12,930 bases of DNA from Clostridiales bacterium (GTDB taxonomy: Bacteria; Bacillota; Clostridia; Oscillospirales; CAG-272), in NCBI GenBank assembly GCA_016280525.1, contig JAEEGW010000045.1, positions 1-12,930 of the forward strand. Reading direction: 5' to 3'. The translations under genes and the position numbers were made by a program. Under the pieces are notes generated by a model. That model had not been told where the DNA came from. It did not search any database and worked only from the letters and a program-made list of their open reading frames with translations. Below are positions 5,464-12,019 of the stretch, one piece after another. Numbering within the stretch: position 1 is the stretch's first letter; each line of letters opens with the position of its first letter.

Positions 5464-6885
5464 TTATTTCCTCTTACCGCGGAATATACCGCCGGAAGTA
5501 CCGGGACGGCGATAAGTGGTAAGCTGAGCCTCAAGCTCACGTACGGTCTCAAGTGCAACACCGACAAGAATCAATATCGAAGTACCGCCGAATGCGACTA
5601 TACCGAGCGAGTTACCCATTGTAGCGTTGACTATAAGCGGGATTATCGCGACCACGCCTAAGAACAGCGCGCCGATAAGCGTTATACGGTTGGTCACTCT
5701 CTTGATGAAGTTCGCGGTGGGAGCGCCGGGACGAAGTCCGAGCACGAAGCCGCCGTTCTTCTTTAAGTTGTTTGATATTTCCGTCGGATCGAAGGAGATC
5801 GTGATATAGAAGTATGCAAACGCTATGATAAGTGCGAAGAATATTACCATATACAGCGGGCTGGTGTATGAGAACGTCTTGTTTGTAAAGACGTACCACC
5901 ATTCCTTGAAGTTCGCTATAGCGTAGGTCCCTTCGTCAAAGCCTGCGGGCTTCGTTCCGGGAGCTATAAGAGCGATCGTAGACGGGATGGAAGCTATCGA
6001 CTGCGCGAATATGATAGGCATAACGCCGGACATATTCAGCTTGATAGGCAGATCCGAATCCTGGCCGCCGTACATTTTTCTTCCCTGTACGCGCTTAGCG
6101 TACGACACCTTGATCCTGCGTTCAGCCTCCGTCATATGAACGATGAAGGTTATAGCCGCAAGGAAGAAGATGACTATTAAGACTGCTACTATAATGAACA
6201 GCCAGATGGGCATCGCTTTGGCGTCCGTTAAGCCGTAGCTTTCCGGATGCAGGTTTCTGACGTAGAACGTCTGGACCATTCTCGGAATGCCCGATAAGAT
6301 GTTGATAAACAGTATGATGGATATACCGTTTCCTATGCCGAAATTGTCTATCTTTTCACCGAGCCACATGATGAGGCACGCGCCTGCGCAGTAGCAAGCG
6401 ATCATAACGATGGCTATTGCCCACTGGTTGAGCGTCGCGTTGGAGAAAAGCGTGACGTTGATTATGGCGTTGTTCGCTTTCAGGTACTGATAGTAACCGA
6501 AAGCCGTGATGAGCGACAGACCGACCGTGATGTAACGGGTGATCTTGTCAAGCTTTCTTCTGCCTTCTTCGCCGTCTTCCTTCTGCCATTCCTGCCACTT
6601 CGGTATAGCGACGCAAAGCAGCTGAACAACTATGGATGCGGTGATGTACGGAGAGATCGATAACGCAAACAGGGTTGCCTGCGAGAACGATTCACCGGCG
6701 ATGAAGGTGAAGTAAGTTAAAAGCGAGTTTCCTGCGTAAGCCGTAGCCTGCTGCAGTATTTCCGGTGACGCGAACGGTACCGGAATGACCGAGCCGAGAC
6801 GGTAAAGAACGATTATGAACAGAGTAAAGAGTATTTTCTTTCTCAGATCAGGCACGTTCCACGCATCACGAATTGTTTTAAACAT
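5464..6885 (-). CDS. secY: preprotein translocase subunit SecY
   Basis: SecY is the membrane channel through which secreted and inner-membrane proteins pass, working with SecE, SecG and SecA. The 473-aa sequence has the expected ten hydrophobic segments (roughly 18-36, 72-92, 117-135, 154-174, 186-203, 228-250, 286-305, 344-364, 400-419, 424-446). Landmarks are SPYITASIVVQLL (78-90), EEGRRKLDKITRY (106-118), GIGNGIS (183-189) and LGLRPGAPT (382-390). It is about 40 residues longer than the usual ~430. The extra length is spread over outside loops, mainly 205-226 and 307-340, with no separate domain. The ATG overlaps the rplO stop by one base (TAATG), which indicates translational coupling to L15. 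Confidence 0.97.
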   Translation of the reverse strand: MFKTIRDAWNVPDLRKKILFTLFIIVLYRLGSVIPVPFASPEILQQATAYAGNSLLTYFTFIAGESFSQATLFALSISPYITASIVVQLLCVAIPKWQEWQKEDGEEGRRKLDKITRYITVGLSLITAFGYYQYLKANNAIINVTLFSNATLNQWAIAIVMIACYCAGACLIMWLGEKIDNFGIGNGISIILFINILSGIPRMVQTFYVRNLHPESYGLTDAKAMPIWLFIIVAVLIVIFFLAAITFIVHMTEAERRIKVSYAKRVQGRKMYGGQDSDLPIKLNMSGVMPIIFAQSIASIPSTIALIAPGTKPAGFDEGTYAIANFKEWWYVFTNKTFSYTSPLYMVIFFALIIAFAYFYITISFDPTEISNNLKKNGGFVLGLRPGAPTANFIKRVTNRITLIGALFLGVVAIIPLIVNATMGNSLGIVAFGGTSILILVGVALETVRELEAQLTTYRRPGTSGGIFRGKRK

Positions 6886-7328
6886 TATTCAGTGACCTCG
6901 GCCTTTCCACCGGCAGCCTCGATCTTTTCCTTCGCCTGCGCGGAGAAGACCGCCGCTTCAACGGTTAAGTTCTTTGTAAGCTCGCCGTTACCGAGTATCT
7001 TAAGACCGTCAAACGGTTTCTTAACGACACCGGCTTCGATAAGCGCCTGCATTGTTATAACGGAGCCGTTTTCAAACGCTTCCAGTCTGCCGACGTTTAT
7101 TGTGGCGTAATGCTTTGCAAAGTGGTTTTTAAATCCTCTTTTGGGATGACGTCTGTAAAGCGGGAACTGTCCGCCTTCAAATCCGGGTCTTACACCGCCG
7201 CCGGATCTTGCATTCTGTCCCTTGTGACCTTTGCCTGCCGTTTTACCGTTTCCCGAGCCGGGTCCTCTGCCTTTGCGGAATCTTTCCTTTACAGAGCCTT
7301 CTGCGGGAGAAAGTTCATGGAGCTTCAT
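6885..7328 (-). CDS. rplO: 50S ribosomal protein L15
   Basis: L15 is a late-assembly large-subunit protein with a long Gly/Arg-rich N-terminal extension that penetrates 23S rRNA. The 147-aa length is normal. It starts MKLHELSPAEGSVKERFRKG, followed by RGPGSGNGKTAGKGHKGQNA and GGVRPGFEGGQFPLYRRHPK. The C-terminal globular part has VITMQALIEAGVV and ends KIEAAGGKAEVTE. AAAGGAGGAAACACA precedes the ATG. Its stop overlaps the secY start. Confidence 0.98.
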   Translation of the reverse strand: MKLHELSPAEGSVKERFRKGRGPGSGNGKTAGKGHKGQNARSGGGVRPGFEGGQFPLYRRHPKRGFKNHFAKHYATINVGRLEAFENGSVITMQALIEAGVVKKPFDGLKILGNGELTKNLTVEAAVFSAQAKEKIEAAGGKAEVTE

Positions 7329-7362
7329 TGTGTTTCCTCCTTTTACTCAAATTCCGTGATCG

Positions 7363-7539
7363 TTACTCAGCCGACTCGACTTTAACGAGATGGGAGATCA
7401 CGTTGATCTTGCCGTCTAAAACAGCAGTCTTTTCAGCGGTGATGCTGTCACCGATCTTGCGCAGACCGAGAGAGGCGGCGGTCGCCTTCTGGTTCGGTTT
7501 GCTTCCGATAAGACTCTTAACGAGTGTAACTTTAATCAT
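7363..7539 (-). CDS. rpmD: 50S ribosomal protein L30
   Basis: L30 is a small large-subunit protein encoded between S5 and L15 in this operon order. The short frame gives 58 aa: MIKVTLVKSLIGSKPNQKAT, then AASLGLRKIGDSITAEKTAV, then a C-terminus ending in VKVESAE. This matches the family (VTLVKSLIG, LGLRKIG) and its usual ~60 aa. The ATG (7537-7539) is preceded by AGGAGG in the 14-nt gap after rpsE. A 34-nt gap then leads to rplO. The last residues (from about 41) are less conserved than the rest. Confidence 0.96.
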   Translation of the reverse strand: MIKVTLVKSLIGSKPNQKATAASLGLRKIGDSITAEKTAVLDGKINVISHLVKVESAE

Positions 7540-7553
7540 TTCCGAAGTCCTCC

Positions 7554-8060
7554 TTATTTCTTGATCTGAGAAACTTCTTTGCCTCTCATCTCGGCAACTT
7601 CTTCAATGGTGCGAAGTGACTTCAGACCTTCAAACGTTGCTTTTACAACGTTGCCCGGGTTGTTGGAACGCAGGCATTTTGCTCTGATGTCCTTGATACC
7701 TACCATATCTATGACCGCTCTGACGTAGCCGCCCGCGATAACTCCGGTACCTTCGGATGCCGGCTTCAGCAGAACTCTGCCCGCGCCGTATTCGCCGATT
7801 ACCTGATGGGGGATCGTCGTTCCGTTCATAGAAACTTTGATTATGTTTTTCTTTGCGTCCTCAAGGCTCTTTCTGATAGCCTCGGGAACCTCGGCTGCCT
7901 TGCCCAGACCGAAGCCTACGTGACCGTTGCCGTCGCCCACGACCATAATGGCGGTGAATCTCTGGATACGTCCGCCTTTAACGGTTTTGGAAACGCGGTT
8001 GATCTTGACGAGCCTTTCCTGGAGTTCAAGTGTATTGGGATTGATTTTCTGTTGTACCAT
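7554..8060 (-). CDS. rpsE: 30S ribosomal protein S5
   Basis: S5 lies at the mRNA entry side of the small subunit and contributes to decoding accuracy. The 168-aa length is typical for Firmicutes. The N-terminal double-stranded RNA-binding domain contains ERLVKINRVSKTVKGGRIQR (15-34) and VVGDGNGHVGFGLGKAAEVP (41-60). The C-terminal part has RVLLKPASEGTGVIAGGYVR and SLRTIEEVAEMRG. The Lys/Gly loop VKGGR, where spectinomycin-resistance changes map in other species, looks wild-type. The start is ATG with AGGAGGGT just upstream, 10 nt after rplR. Confidence 0.98.
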   Translation of the reverse strand: MVQQKINPNTLELQERLVKINRVSKTVKGGRIQRFTAIMVVGDGNGHVGFGLGKAAEVPEAIRKSLEDAKKNIIKVSMNGTTIPHQVIGEYGAGRVLLKPASEGTGVIAGGYVRAVIDMVGIKDIRAKCLRSNNPGNVVKATFEGLKSLRTIEEVAEMRGKEVSQIKK

Positions 8061-8070
8061 ATTACCCTCC

Positions 8071-8430
8071 TCAGAACTTCAGGCCGCCCTCGCGGGCACC
8101 CTCGGCAAGTTCCTGTACACGTCCGTGATAGATATAACCGCTTCTGTCGAATACGACGTCAACGATACCTTTTCTGGCTGCTCTTTCGGCAAGCTTCTTG
8201 CCGACGTCTTTTGCGGCTGCCTTGTTGCCGCCATTGCCCTGAAATCCGGCTTCATAAGTGGAGGCGGACACGAGCGTCGTTCCCGTAGTATCATCAATGA
8301 TCTGTGCACTGATGTTAGCAAGTGAACGATATACGCAGAGACGGGGTCTTTCGGCTGTGCCGCTGATCTTGCCTCTGACTCTTTTGCGTCTTTTAAGACG
8401 CTGCTGGTTACTGTCTTTTCTCGATACCAT
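8071..8430 (-). CDS. rplR: 50S ribosomal protein L18
   Basis: L18 binds 5S rRNA with L5 and helps place it in the central protuberance. The 119-aa product begins MVSRKDSNQQRLKRRKRVRG and shows the family core ISGTAERPRLCVYRSLANIS, AQIIDDTTGTTLVSAST and GIVDVVFDRSGYIYHGRVQE. It ends ELAEGAREGGLKF, the near-invariant C-terminus. The ATG follows a GGAGCGGACTGAA ribosome-binding region. It lies 18 nt after rplF and 10 nt before rpsE. A 136-codon frame overlapping it in another register is a shadow. Confidence 0.98.
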   Translation of the reverse strand: MVSRKDSNQQRLKRRKRVRGKISGTAERPRLCVYRSLANISAQIIDDTTGTTLVSASTYEAGFQGNGGNKAAAKDVGKKLAERAARKGIVDVVFDRSGYIYHGRVQELAEGAREGGLKF

Positions 8431-8448
8431 TTCAGTCCGCTCCTTTCA

Positions 8449-8988
8449 TTATTTACCGGTCTTCGGCGTTTTTCTGCGGATCTTTTCATCCGAGTACTTG
8501 ACGCCTTTGCCGTGATAAGGCTCCGGAGGACGTTTTGCCCTGATCTCCGCAGCCACCTGACCGACTTCCTGTTTGTCGATACCGGAAACGATTACCGTAT
8601 TGGGGTTCGGGACCTCAAACTTTATCGTATCGGTTTCTTCAAACTTTACGGGATGTGAGTGACCGAGGGTAAGGTCAAGCGTTTTTCCGTTCTTCGCCGC
8701 TCTGTAGCCGACACCGACTATCTCAAGCGTTTTCGAGAAACCGTTGGTCACGCCTACGACCATATTTTCGAGCAGCGCGCGGGTAAGACCGTGCAGCGCT
8801 CTGTTTTCTTTTTCGTCATCGGGACGCTTTACGTGAATGACGCCTCCGTCTTTTTCAAGCGCCATAGCCGGGCAGAGATTGCTTACGAGCGTTCCCTTGG
8901 GGCCTTTAACGGTGACTTTGTTGTTTTCTTCAATATCTACCGTAACGCCGGCAGGTATGATAACGGGCATTCTACCAATTCTTGACAT
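8449..8988 (-). CDS. rplF: 50S ribosomal protein L6
   Basis: L6 lies at the factor-binding region near the sarcin-ricin loop and the base of the L7/L12 stalk. The 179-aa length is standard. The protein has two copies of the same fold (about 1-82 and 83-179). Landmarks are MSRIGRMPVIIPAGVTVDIE, VKGPKGTLVSNL, GVGYRAAKNGKTLDLTLGHS and the C-terminal KRPPEPYHGKGVKYSDEKIR. AAGGAGGTAACGAC precedes the ATG. It is 12 nt after rpsH and 18 nt before rplR. Confidence 0.98.
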   Translation of the reverse strand: MSRIGRMPVIIPAGVTVDIEENNKVTVKGPKGTLVSNLCPAMALEKDGGVIHVKRPDDEKENRALHGLTRALLENMVVGVTNGFSKTLEIVGVGYRAAKNGKTLDLTLGHSHPVKFEETDTIKFEVPNPNTVIVSGIDKQEVGQVAAEIRAKRPPEPYHGKGVKYSDEKIRRKTPKTGK

Positions 8989-9000
8989 GTCGTTACCTCC

Positions 9001-9399
9001 TTACCATACGAAGCACAGTACTTCTCCGCCTATGTTGAGAGCTCTGGCCTGTTTGTCGGTCATGATACCCTTAGAGGTGGAGACGATGGCGATACCGAGG
9101 CCGTTCATAACTCTCGGCATATCCTTGCTGTTGGCGTAGATACGAAGACCGGGCTTTGAAACTCTGCGCAGACCCTGGAGTATTTTGCTCTTGTTGGGAC
9201 CGTATTTCAGAGTTACTCTTATAACGCCCTGCTTGTTATCTTCTATTATCTGAACATTCTTTATATAGCCTTCGTCGACAAGTATATCGGCAATGGCTTT
9301 CTTCATGTTGGACGCGGGAATGTCGACCGTGTCGTGCTTTGCGTTATTTGCGTTTCTTATGCGTGTGAGCATATCCGCTATAACATCAGACATCTGCAT
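9001..9399 (-). CDS. rpsH: 30S ribosomal protein S8
   Basis: S8 is a primary binder of 16S rRNA helix 21 and, in E. coli, the translational repressor of the spc operon. The 132-aa length is normal. The start could be either of two ATGs two codons apart (MQMSDVIADMLTRIRNAN). I choose the first because GGAGGAGCAATAAA gives good spacing. The C-terminal signature STSKGIMTDKQARALNIGGE and the final VLCFVW are intact. The 126-nt gap before the gene contains two strong inverted repeats, unlike most junctions in this block. Confidence 0.97.
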   Translation of the reverse strand: MQMSDVIADMLTRIRNANNAKHDTVDIPASNMKKAIADILVDEGYIKNVQIIEDNKQGVIRVTLKYGPNKSKILQGLRRVSKPGLRIYANSKDMPRVMNGLGIAIVSTSKGIMTDKQARALNIGGEVLCFVW

Positions 9400-9525
9400 T
9401 TTATTGCTCCTCCATTCGGCAATTTATTATTTGCTGCCGCTGTTTTAAGCGGCCTGTCTTGCGCCGGTTAAGTTATGCTTCCTGTCGCAAGACGGAGTTT
9501 TGTTTTTTTATATCCGGTGTTTTGC
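9400..9525 (-). promoter_or_regulatory. rpsN-rpsH spacer with two stem-loops, candidate regulatory leader for rpsH
   Basis: Read on the minus strand, this 126-nt gap holds GTCTTGCG (9486-9493) pairing perfectly with CGCAAGAC (9456-9463) across a 22-nt loop. That loop can itself fold as GG-AAG/CTT-AA-CC with a bulged AA. Next comes GCCGCT/AGCGGC (9436-9441, 9448-9453) with a 6-nt loop. An AT-rich stretch and the rpsH ribosome-binding site follow. Neither hairpin has a U-run directly after it, so they are not ordinary terminators. S8 autoregulation through an rRNA-like stem is known in E. coli (at rplE), so autoregulation is plausible here but unproven. Confidence 0.45.
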
Positions 9526-9711
9526 TTACCAGCTTGCTTTCTTTACGCCGGGGATCTGTCCCTTGTAGGCAAGTTCGCGGAAGCAAATACGGCAGATACC
9601 GTATTTACGGAGATAAGCGTGAGGACGGCCGCAGATCTTGCATCTGTTGTACTCACGTGTTGAGAACTTCTGACGCTTCTGCTGCTTGTTCTTCATGGAT
9701 GTTTTTGCCAT
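9526..9711 (-). CDS. rpsN: 30S ribosomal protein S14, zinc-binding type Z
   Basis: S14 is in the 30S head next to S3 and S10. At 61 aa it is the short zinc form. The ligands are in CKICGRPHAYLRKYGICRIC, giving cysteines at 24, 27, 40 and 43. The C-terminal FRELAYKGQIPGVKKASW is characteristic. A zinc-free paralog is often kept elsewhere for zinc starvation; none lies in this window. The ATG follows AAGGAGGATAAGCAGTT, 15 nt after rplE. The unusually long spacer to rpsH follows. Confidence 0.98.
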   Translation of the reverse strand: MAKTSMKNKQQKRQKFSTREYNRCKICGRPHAYLRKYGICRICFRELAYKGQIPGVKKASW

Positions 9712-9726
9712 AACTGCTTATCCTCC

Positions 9727-10269
9727 TTACTGTTTTGCAAACGGAGCGCCCATAAGAGTGAGCAGCTCTTTTGCTTCTTCGTCGGTCTGGGCGGTAGTAA
9801 CGAATACTATGTCCATACCTCTGATCTTGTCGATCTTATCGTACTCTATTTCCGGGAATATAAGCTGTTCTTTAAGTCCCAGAGAATAGTTTCCGCGGCC
9901 GTCGAAAGCGTTGGGGTTGATGCCCTTGAAGTCACGGACACGGGGGAGACCGAAGTTGAACAGTCTGTCCATAAATTCGTACATCGTCTCGCCGCGCAGC
10001 GTTACTTTTACGCCTATCTTCATGCCCTCGCGGAGCTTGAAGTTAGCAACGGATTTCTTTGCGTACGTGGGAACAGCCTTCTGGCCGGTGATCTGGGTTA
10101 TCTCGTCGATAACGTTATCTATGACCTTCGTGTTGTCCTTCGCGTCGCCGCAGCCTACGTTGACCACGATCTTATCCAGCTTCGGGATCTGCATCGGGCT
10201 CTTGTAGTTGAACTTGTTCATCAGCTGAGGAGCAACTTCGTTTCTGTATAAGTCTTTAAGTCTTGACAT
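9727..10269 (-). CDS. rplE: 50S ribosomal protein L5
   Basis: L5 binds 5S rRNA and contacts P-site tRNA in the central protuberance. The 180-aa length is typical. It has MSRLKDLYRNEVAPQLMNKF at the start, PKLDKIVVNVGCGDAKDN, the basic AKKSVANFKLREGMKIGVKV stretch, LPRVRDFKGINPNAFDGRGN and a C-terminal GMDIVFVTTAQTDEEAKELL. The start is ATG with a GGAGGTAACCTCAT ribosome-binding region that is itself nearly palindromic. It begins 14 nt after rplX and ends 15 nt before rpsN. Confidence 0.98.
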   Translation of the reverse strand: MSRLKDLYRNEVAPQLMNKFNYKSPMQIPKLDKIVVNVGCGDAKDNTKVIDNVIDEITQITGQKAVPTYAKKSVANFKLREGMKIGVKVTLRGETMYEFMDRLFNFGLPRVRDFKGINPNAFDGRGNYSLGLKEQLIFPEIEYDKIDKIRGMDIVFVTTAQTDEEAKELLTLMGAPFAKQ

Positions 10270-10283
10270 ATGAGGTTACCTCC

Positions 10284-10625
10284 TTACAGCTTGGCTCCGC
10301 ACTTTTTGCAGATGCGGGTCTTCTTAGTGATGGTCTTGCCGTTCTTTTCCTCGGTCTCGACCTTTGTGGTATAGCGTACGCCCTTGCCGCATTTGTCGCA
10401 GTAGAGCATTACTTTATCGGCGTAGATCGCGCCTTCAACGTTAACGATCTGGCCCTGCTCGCCCTGTTTTCTGGGTCTTACGTGCTTGCTGATCATGTGA
10501 GCCTTCTCAACGAGGACCTTGCCCTCTTTTTCGGAGACTTCTATAACGTTTCCTATGACGCCCTTGCTGGCACCGGAGATGACTATGACCTTGTCACCCT
10601 TCTTTATATGAAGTTTCTTTTCCAT
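10284..10625 (-). CDS. rplX: 50S ribosomal protein L24 with zinc-ribbon C-terminus
   Basis: L24 is an assembly-initiating large-subunit protein that sits at the tunnel exit. The 113-aa product has a KOW motif at about 6-35 (IKKGDKVIVISGASKGVIGN) and the family segments VEKAHMISKHVRPRKQGEQG and GAIYADKVMLYC. The C-terminal domain carries CDKC (about 75-78) and CKKC (about 107-110), a complete CxxC/CxxC pair that B. subtilis and E. coli L24 lack. It should bind zinc. The ATG follows AAGGAGGACCGACC, 12 nt after rplN. Confidence 0.98.
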   Translation of the reverse strand: MEKKLHIKKGDKVIVISGASKGVIGNVIEVSEKEGKVLVEKAHMISKHVRPRKQGEQGQIVNVEGAIYADKVMLYCDKCGKGVRYTTKVETEEKNGKTITKKTRICKKCGAKL

Positions 10626-10637
10626 GGTCGGTCCTCC

Positions 10638-11006
10638 TTACAGTACCTCGGGAGCGAGGGAGAGTATCTTTAAGTAATCCTTCTCACGAAGCTCTCTTGC
10701 TACCGGGCCAAAAATTCGGGTGCCTCTCGGCGTTTTATCTTCTTTTATTATGACGGCGGCGTTCTCGTCAAATTTGATCGTGGAACCGTCCGCGCGCTTG
10801 AGACCGTGTCTTGATCTTACGATGACAGCCTTAACGACTTCACCTTTCTTAACGGTACCGTTGGGAGCCGCTTTCTTAACGGAAGCAACTACAACGTCTC
10901 CGATATTTGCATATCTTCTGCCCGTACCGCCCAGAACACGGATGCACATTAACTCTTTTGCGCCGGTATTGTCCGCCACCTTCATCAGTGATTGCTGTTG
11001 AATCAT
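10638..11006 (-). CDS. rplN: 50S ribosomal protein L14
   Basis: L14 lies at the subunit interface and joins intersubunit bridges; silencing factor RsfS binds it in other bacteria. The 122-aa length is exactly standard. Landmarks are MIQQQSLMKVADNTGAKELM, VLGGTGRRYANIGDVVVASV, VKKGEVVKAVIVRSRHGLKR and the end FGPVARELREKDYLKILSLA then PEVL. GGAGGATTCACACA precedes the ATG. In many bacteria this is the first gene of the spc operon. The 107-nt spacer upstream from rpsQ fits a former or present operon boundary. Confidence 0.98.
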   Translation of the reverse strand: MIQQQSLMKVADNTGAKELMCIRVLGGTGRRYANIGDVVVASVKKAAPNGTVKKGEVVKAVIVRSRHGLKRADGSTIKFDENAAVIIKEDKTPRGTRIFGPVARELREKDYLKILSLAPEVL

Positions 11007-11113
11007 TGTGTGAATCCTCCTTAGCGTTTTTGCATCTCACAACTCGCGTTACGCGCACCATACAGCGACATTTTTATTATGCCGCACGCGCGCAAGCAAT
11101 CGTCGTACTTTGC
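11007..11113 (-). promoter_or_regulatory. rpsQ-rplN spacer with short hairpins, S10/spc boundary
   Basis: The gap is 107 nt. On the minus strand, AAGCAA/TTGCTT (11110-11115 and 11094-11099; one arm covers part of the rpsQ stop) forms a 6-bp repeat. GCGGCA/TGTCGC (11080-11085, 11065-11070; one G-U pair) encloses an AT-rich 9-nt loop. CGCG-TAA-CGCG comes later. I could not find a -35/-10 pair with correct spacing: CATAAT has no good -35. A 16-codon frame (11021-11071) ends right before the rplN ribosome-binding site but lacks a ribosome-binding site of its own. A regulatory role is inferred only from length and structure. Confidence 0.3.
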
Positions 11114-11374
11114 TTATTTAGCTTTTTCTATGATTTCTACCATGCGCCATCTCTTGTCCTTGGACAGCGGTCTGGTTTCGGCAACGAGTATCTTGTCGCC
11201 TATACCGCACTCGTTGTTCTCATCATGGACTTTGAGTCTTACAGTGCGCTTGATGACCTTGCCGTATTTCTGGTGCTTTACGTGCTCCTCGATAGCGATG
11301 ACGACGGTTTTATCCATCTTGTCGCTGACGACAATGCCCACTCTGTTTTTTCTCAGATTTCTTTCTTCACTCAT
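11114..11374 (-). CDS. rpsQ: 30S ribosomal protein S17
   Basis: S17 is an OB-fold primary binder of 16S rRNA in the body of the small subunit. The 86-aa product has MSEERNLRKNRVGIVVSDKM followed by DKTVVIAIEEHVKHQKYGKV, the core of the family, then VHDENNECGIGDKILVAETR and PLSKDKRWRMVEIIEKAK. The length and every landmark are normal. GAGGAGATATGTC precedes the ATG. It begins 20 nt after rpmC. It is the last gene of the S10 part. Confidence 0.98.
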   Translation of the reverse strand: MSEERNLRKNRVGIVVSDKMDKTVVIAIEEHVKHQKYGKVIKRTVRLKVHDENNECGIGDKILVAETRPLSKDKRWRMVEIIEKAK

Positions 11375-11394
11375 GACATATCTCCTCTCTTCCC

Positions 11395-11583
11395 TTATGA
11401 GTTCTTCTCGTTCATAACGGTGAGAACACGGGCGATATTACGCTTCGTTTCGGGAATTTTGTTCGGGTTGTCGAGCTGGTTGATCTGAAGCTGGAAGCGG
11501 AGACGGAAGAGTTCTTCTTTGAGCTCGTTCAGCTTTTTATTCAGATCTTCCGAAGATAACTTTCTCAGTTCTTCTGCTTTCAT
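11395..11583 (-). CDS. rpmC: 50S ribosomal protein L29
   Basis: L29 lies at the exit tunnel and contributes to the docking site for trigger factor and signal recognition particle. The 62-aa product is two long helices: MKAEELRKLSSEDLNKKLNE, LKEELFRLRFQLQINQLDNP, then NKIPETKRNIARVLTVMNEK. This fits the family in length and pattern. Its ribosome-binding site, GAGGAGGAA, is made of the final Glu codons of rplP. The ATG comes four nt after the rplP stop, so the two genes should be translationally linked. Confidence 0.97.
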   Translation of the reverse strand: MKAEELRKLSSEDLNKKLNELKEELFRLRFQLQINQLDNPNKIPETKRNIARVLTVMNEKNS

Positions 11584-11587
11584 GAGC

Positions 11588-12019
11588 TTATTCCTCCTCT
11601 GCCTTTACTTCAGTTTCTTTTTTGACGAACTTTGTCTTTATCGGGAGCTTGTGAGAAGCAAGTCTCATAGCTTCACGAGCGATATCCTCAGTAACGCCGT
11701 CCATCTCGAACATTATTCTGCCGGGCTTTACAACGGCTACCCAGTATTCGGGCGAACCTTTACCGGAACCCATACGGGTCTCGGCCGGTTTCTCGGTTAT
11801 GGGCTTATCCGGGAATATCTTTATCCAGACCTGACCGCCTCTCTTTATATAACGGGTCATCGCTATACGGGCTGCTTCTATCTGGTTGCTTGTTATCCAG
11901 GCGGGTTCGAGCGCTTCAAGACCGTAGGTACCGTAGGTAACGGTGTTGCCTCTCATGGCCTTGCCTTTCATTCTGCCTCTGTGAACGCGTCTGTATTTAA
12001 CTCTTTTAGGCATTAACAT
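11588..12019 (-). CDS. rplP: 50S ribosomal protein L16
   Basis: L16 helps form the A-site tRNA pocket of the 50S subunit and is needed for peptidyl-transferase activity. The 143-aa product opens MLMPKRVKYRRVHRGRMKGK, has FPDKPITEKPAETRMGSGKG and EYWVAVVKPGRIMFEM, and ends in a short acidic tail (EVKAEEE). The start overlaps the rpsC stop by 14 nt. AAGGAGG (12029-12035), inside the KEE codons of rpsC, is 9 nt before the first ATG; a second ATG lies two codons later. The overlap indicates coupled translation. Confidence 0.97.
   Translation of the reverse strand: MLMPKRVKYRRVHRGRMKGKAMRGNTVTYGTYGLEALEPAWITSNQIEAARIAMTRYIKRGGQVWIKIFPDKPITEKPAETRMGSGKGSPEYWVAVVKPGRIMFEMDGVTEDIAREAMRLASHKLPIKTKFVKKETEVKAEEE

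Noticed and set aside
5464..6885. Long SecY (473 aa) as a possible accessory SecY2
   Set aside because: It sits in the housekeeping spc position, has all core motifs, and the extra length is spread over outside loops; it reads as the normal SecY.
8079..8489. 136-codon minus-strand frame overlapping rplR and rplF
   Set aside because: It is out of frame with the certain L18 and L6 genes and has no recognisable family.
11021..11071. 16-codon frame MSLYGARNASCEMQKR in the rpsQ-rplN gap, as a leader peptide
   Set aside because: It has no ribosome-binding site before the ATG and no regulatory codon run; its end against the rplN ribosome-binding site may be chance. Kept only as a remark in the gap finding.
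11080..11100. Promoter with CATAAT as -10 ahead of rplN
   Set aside because: The nearest TTG-type -35 is only 12 nt away, and no hexamer at 16-18 nt resembles TTGACA.
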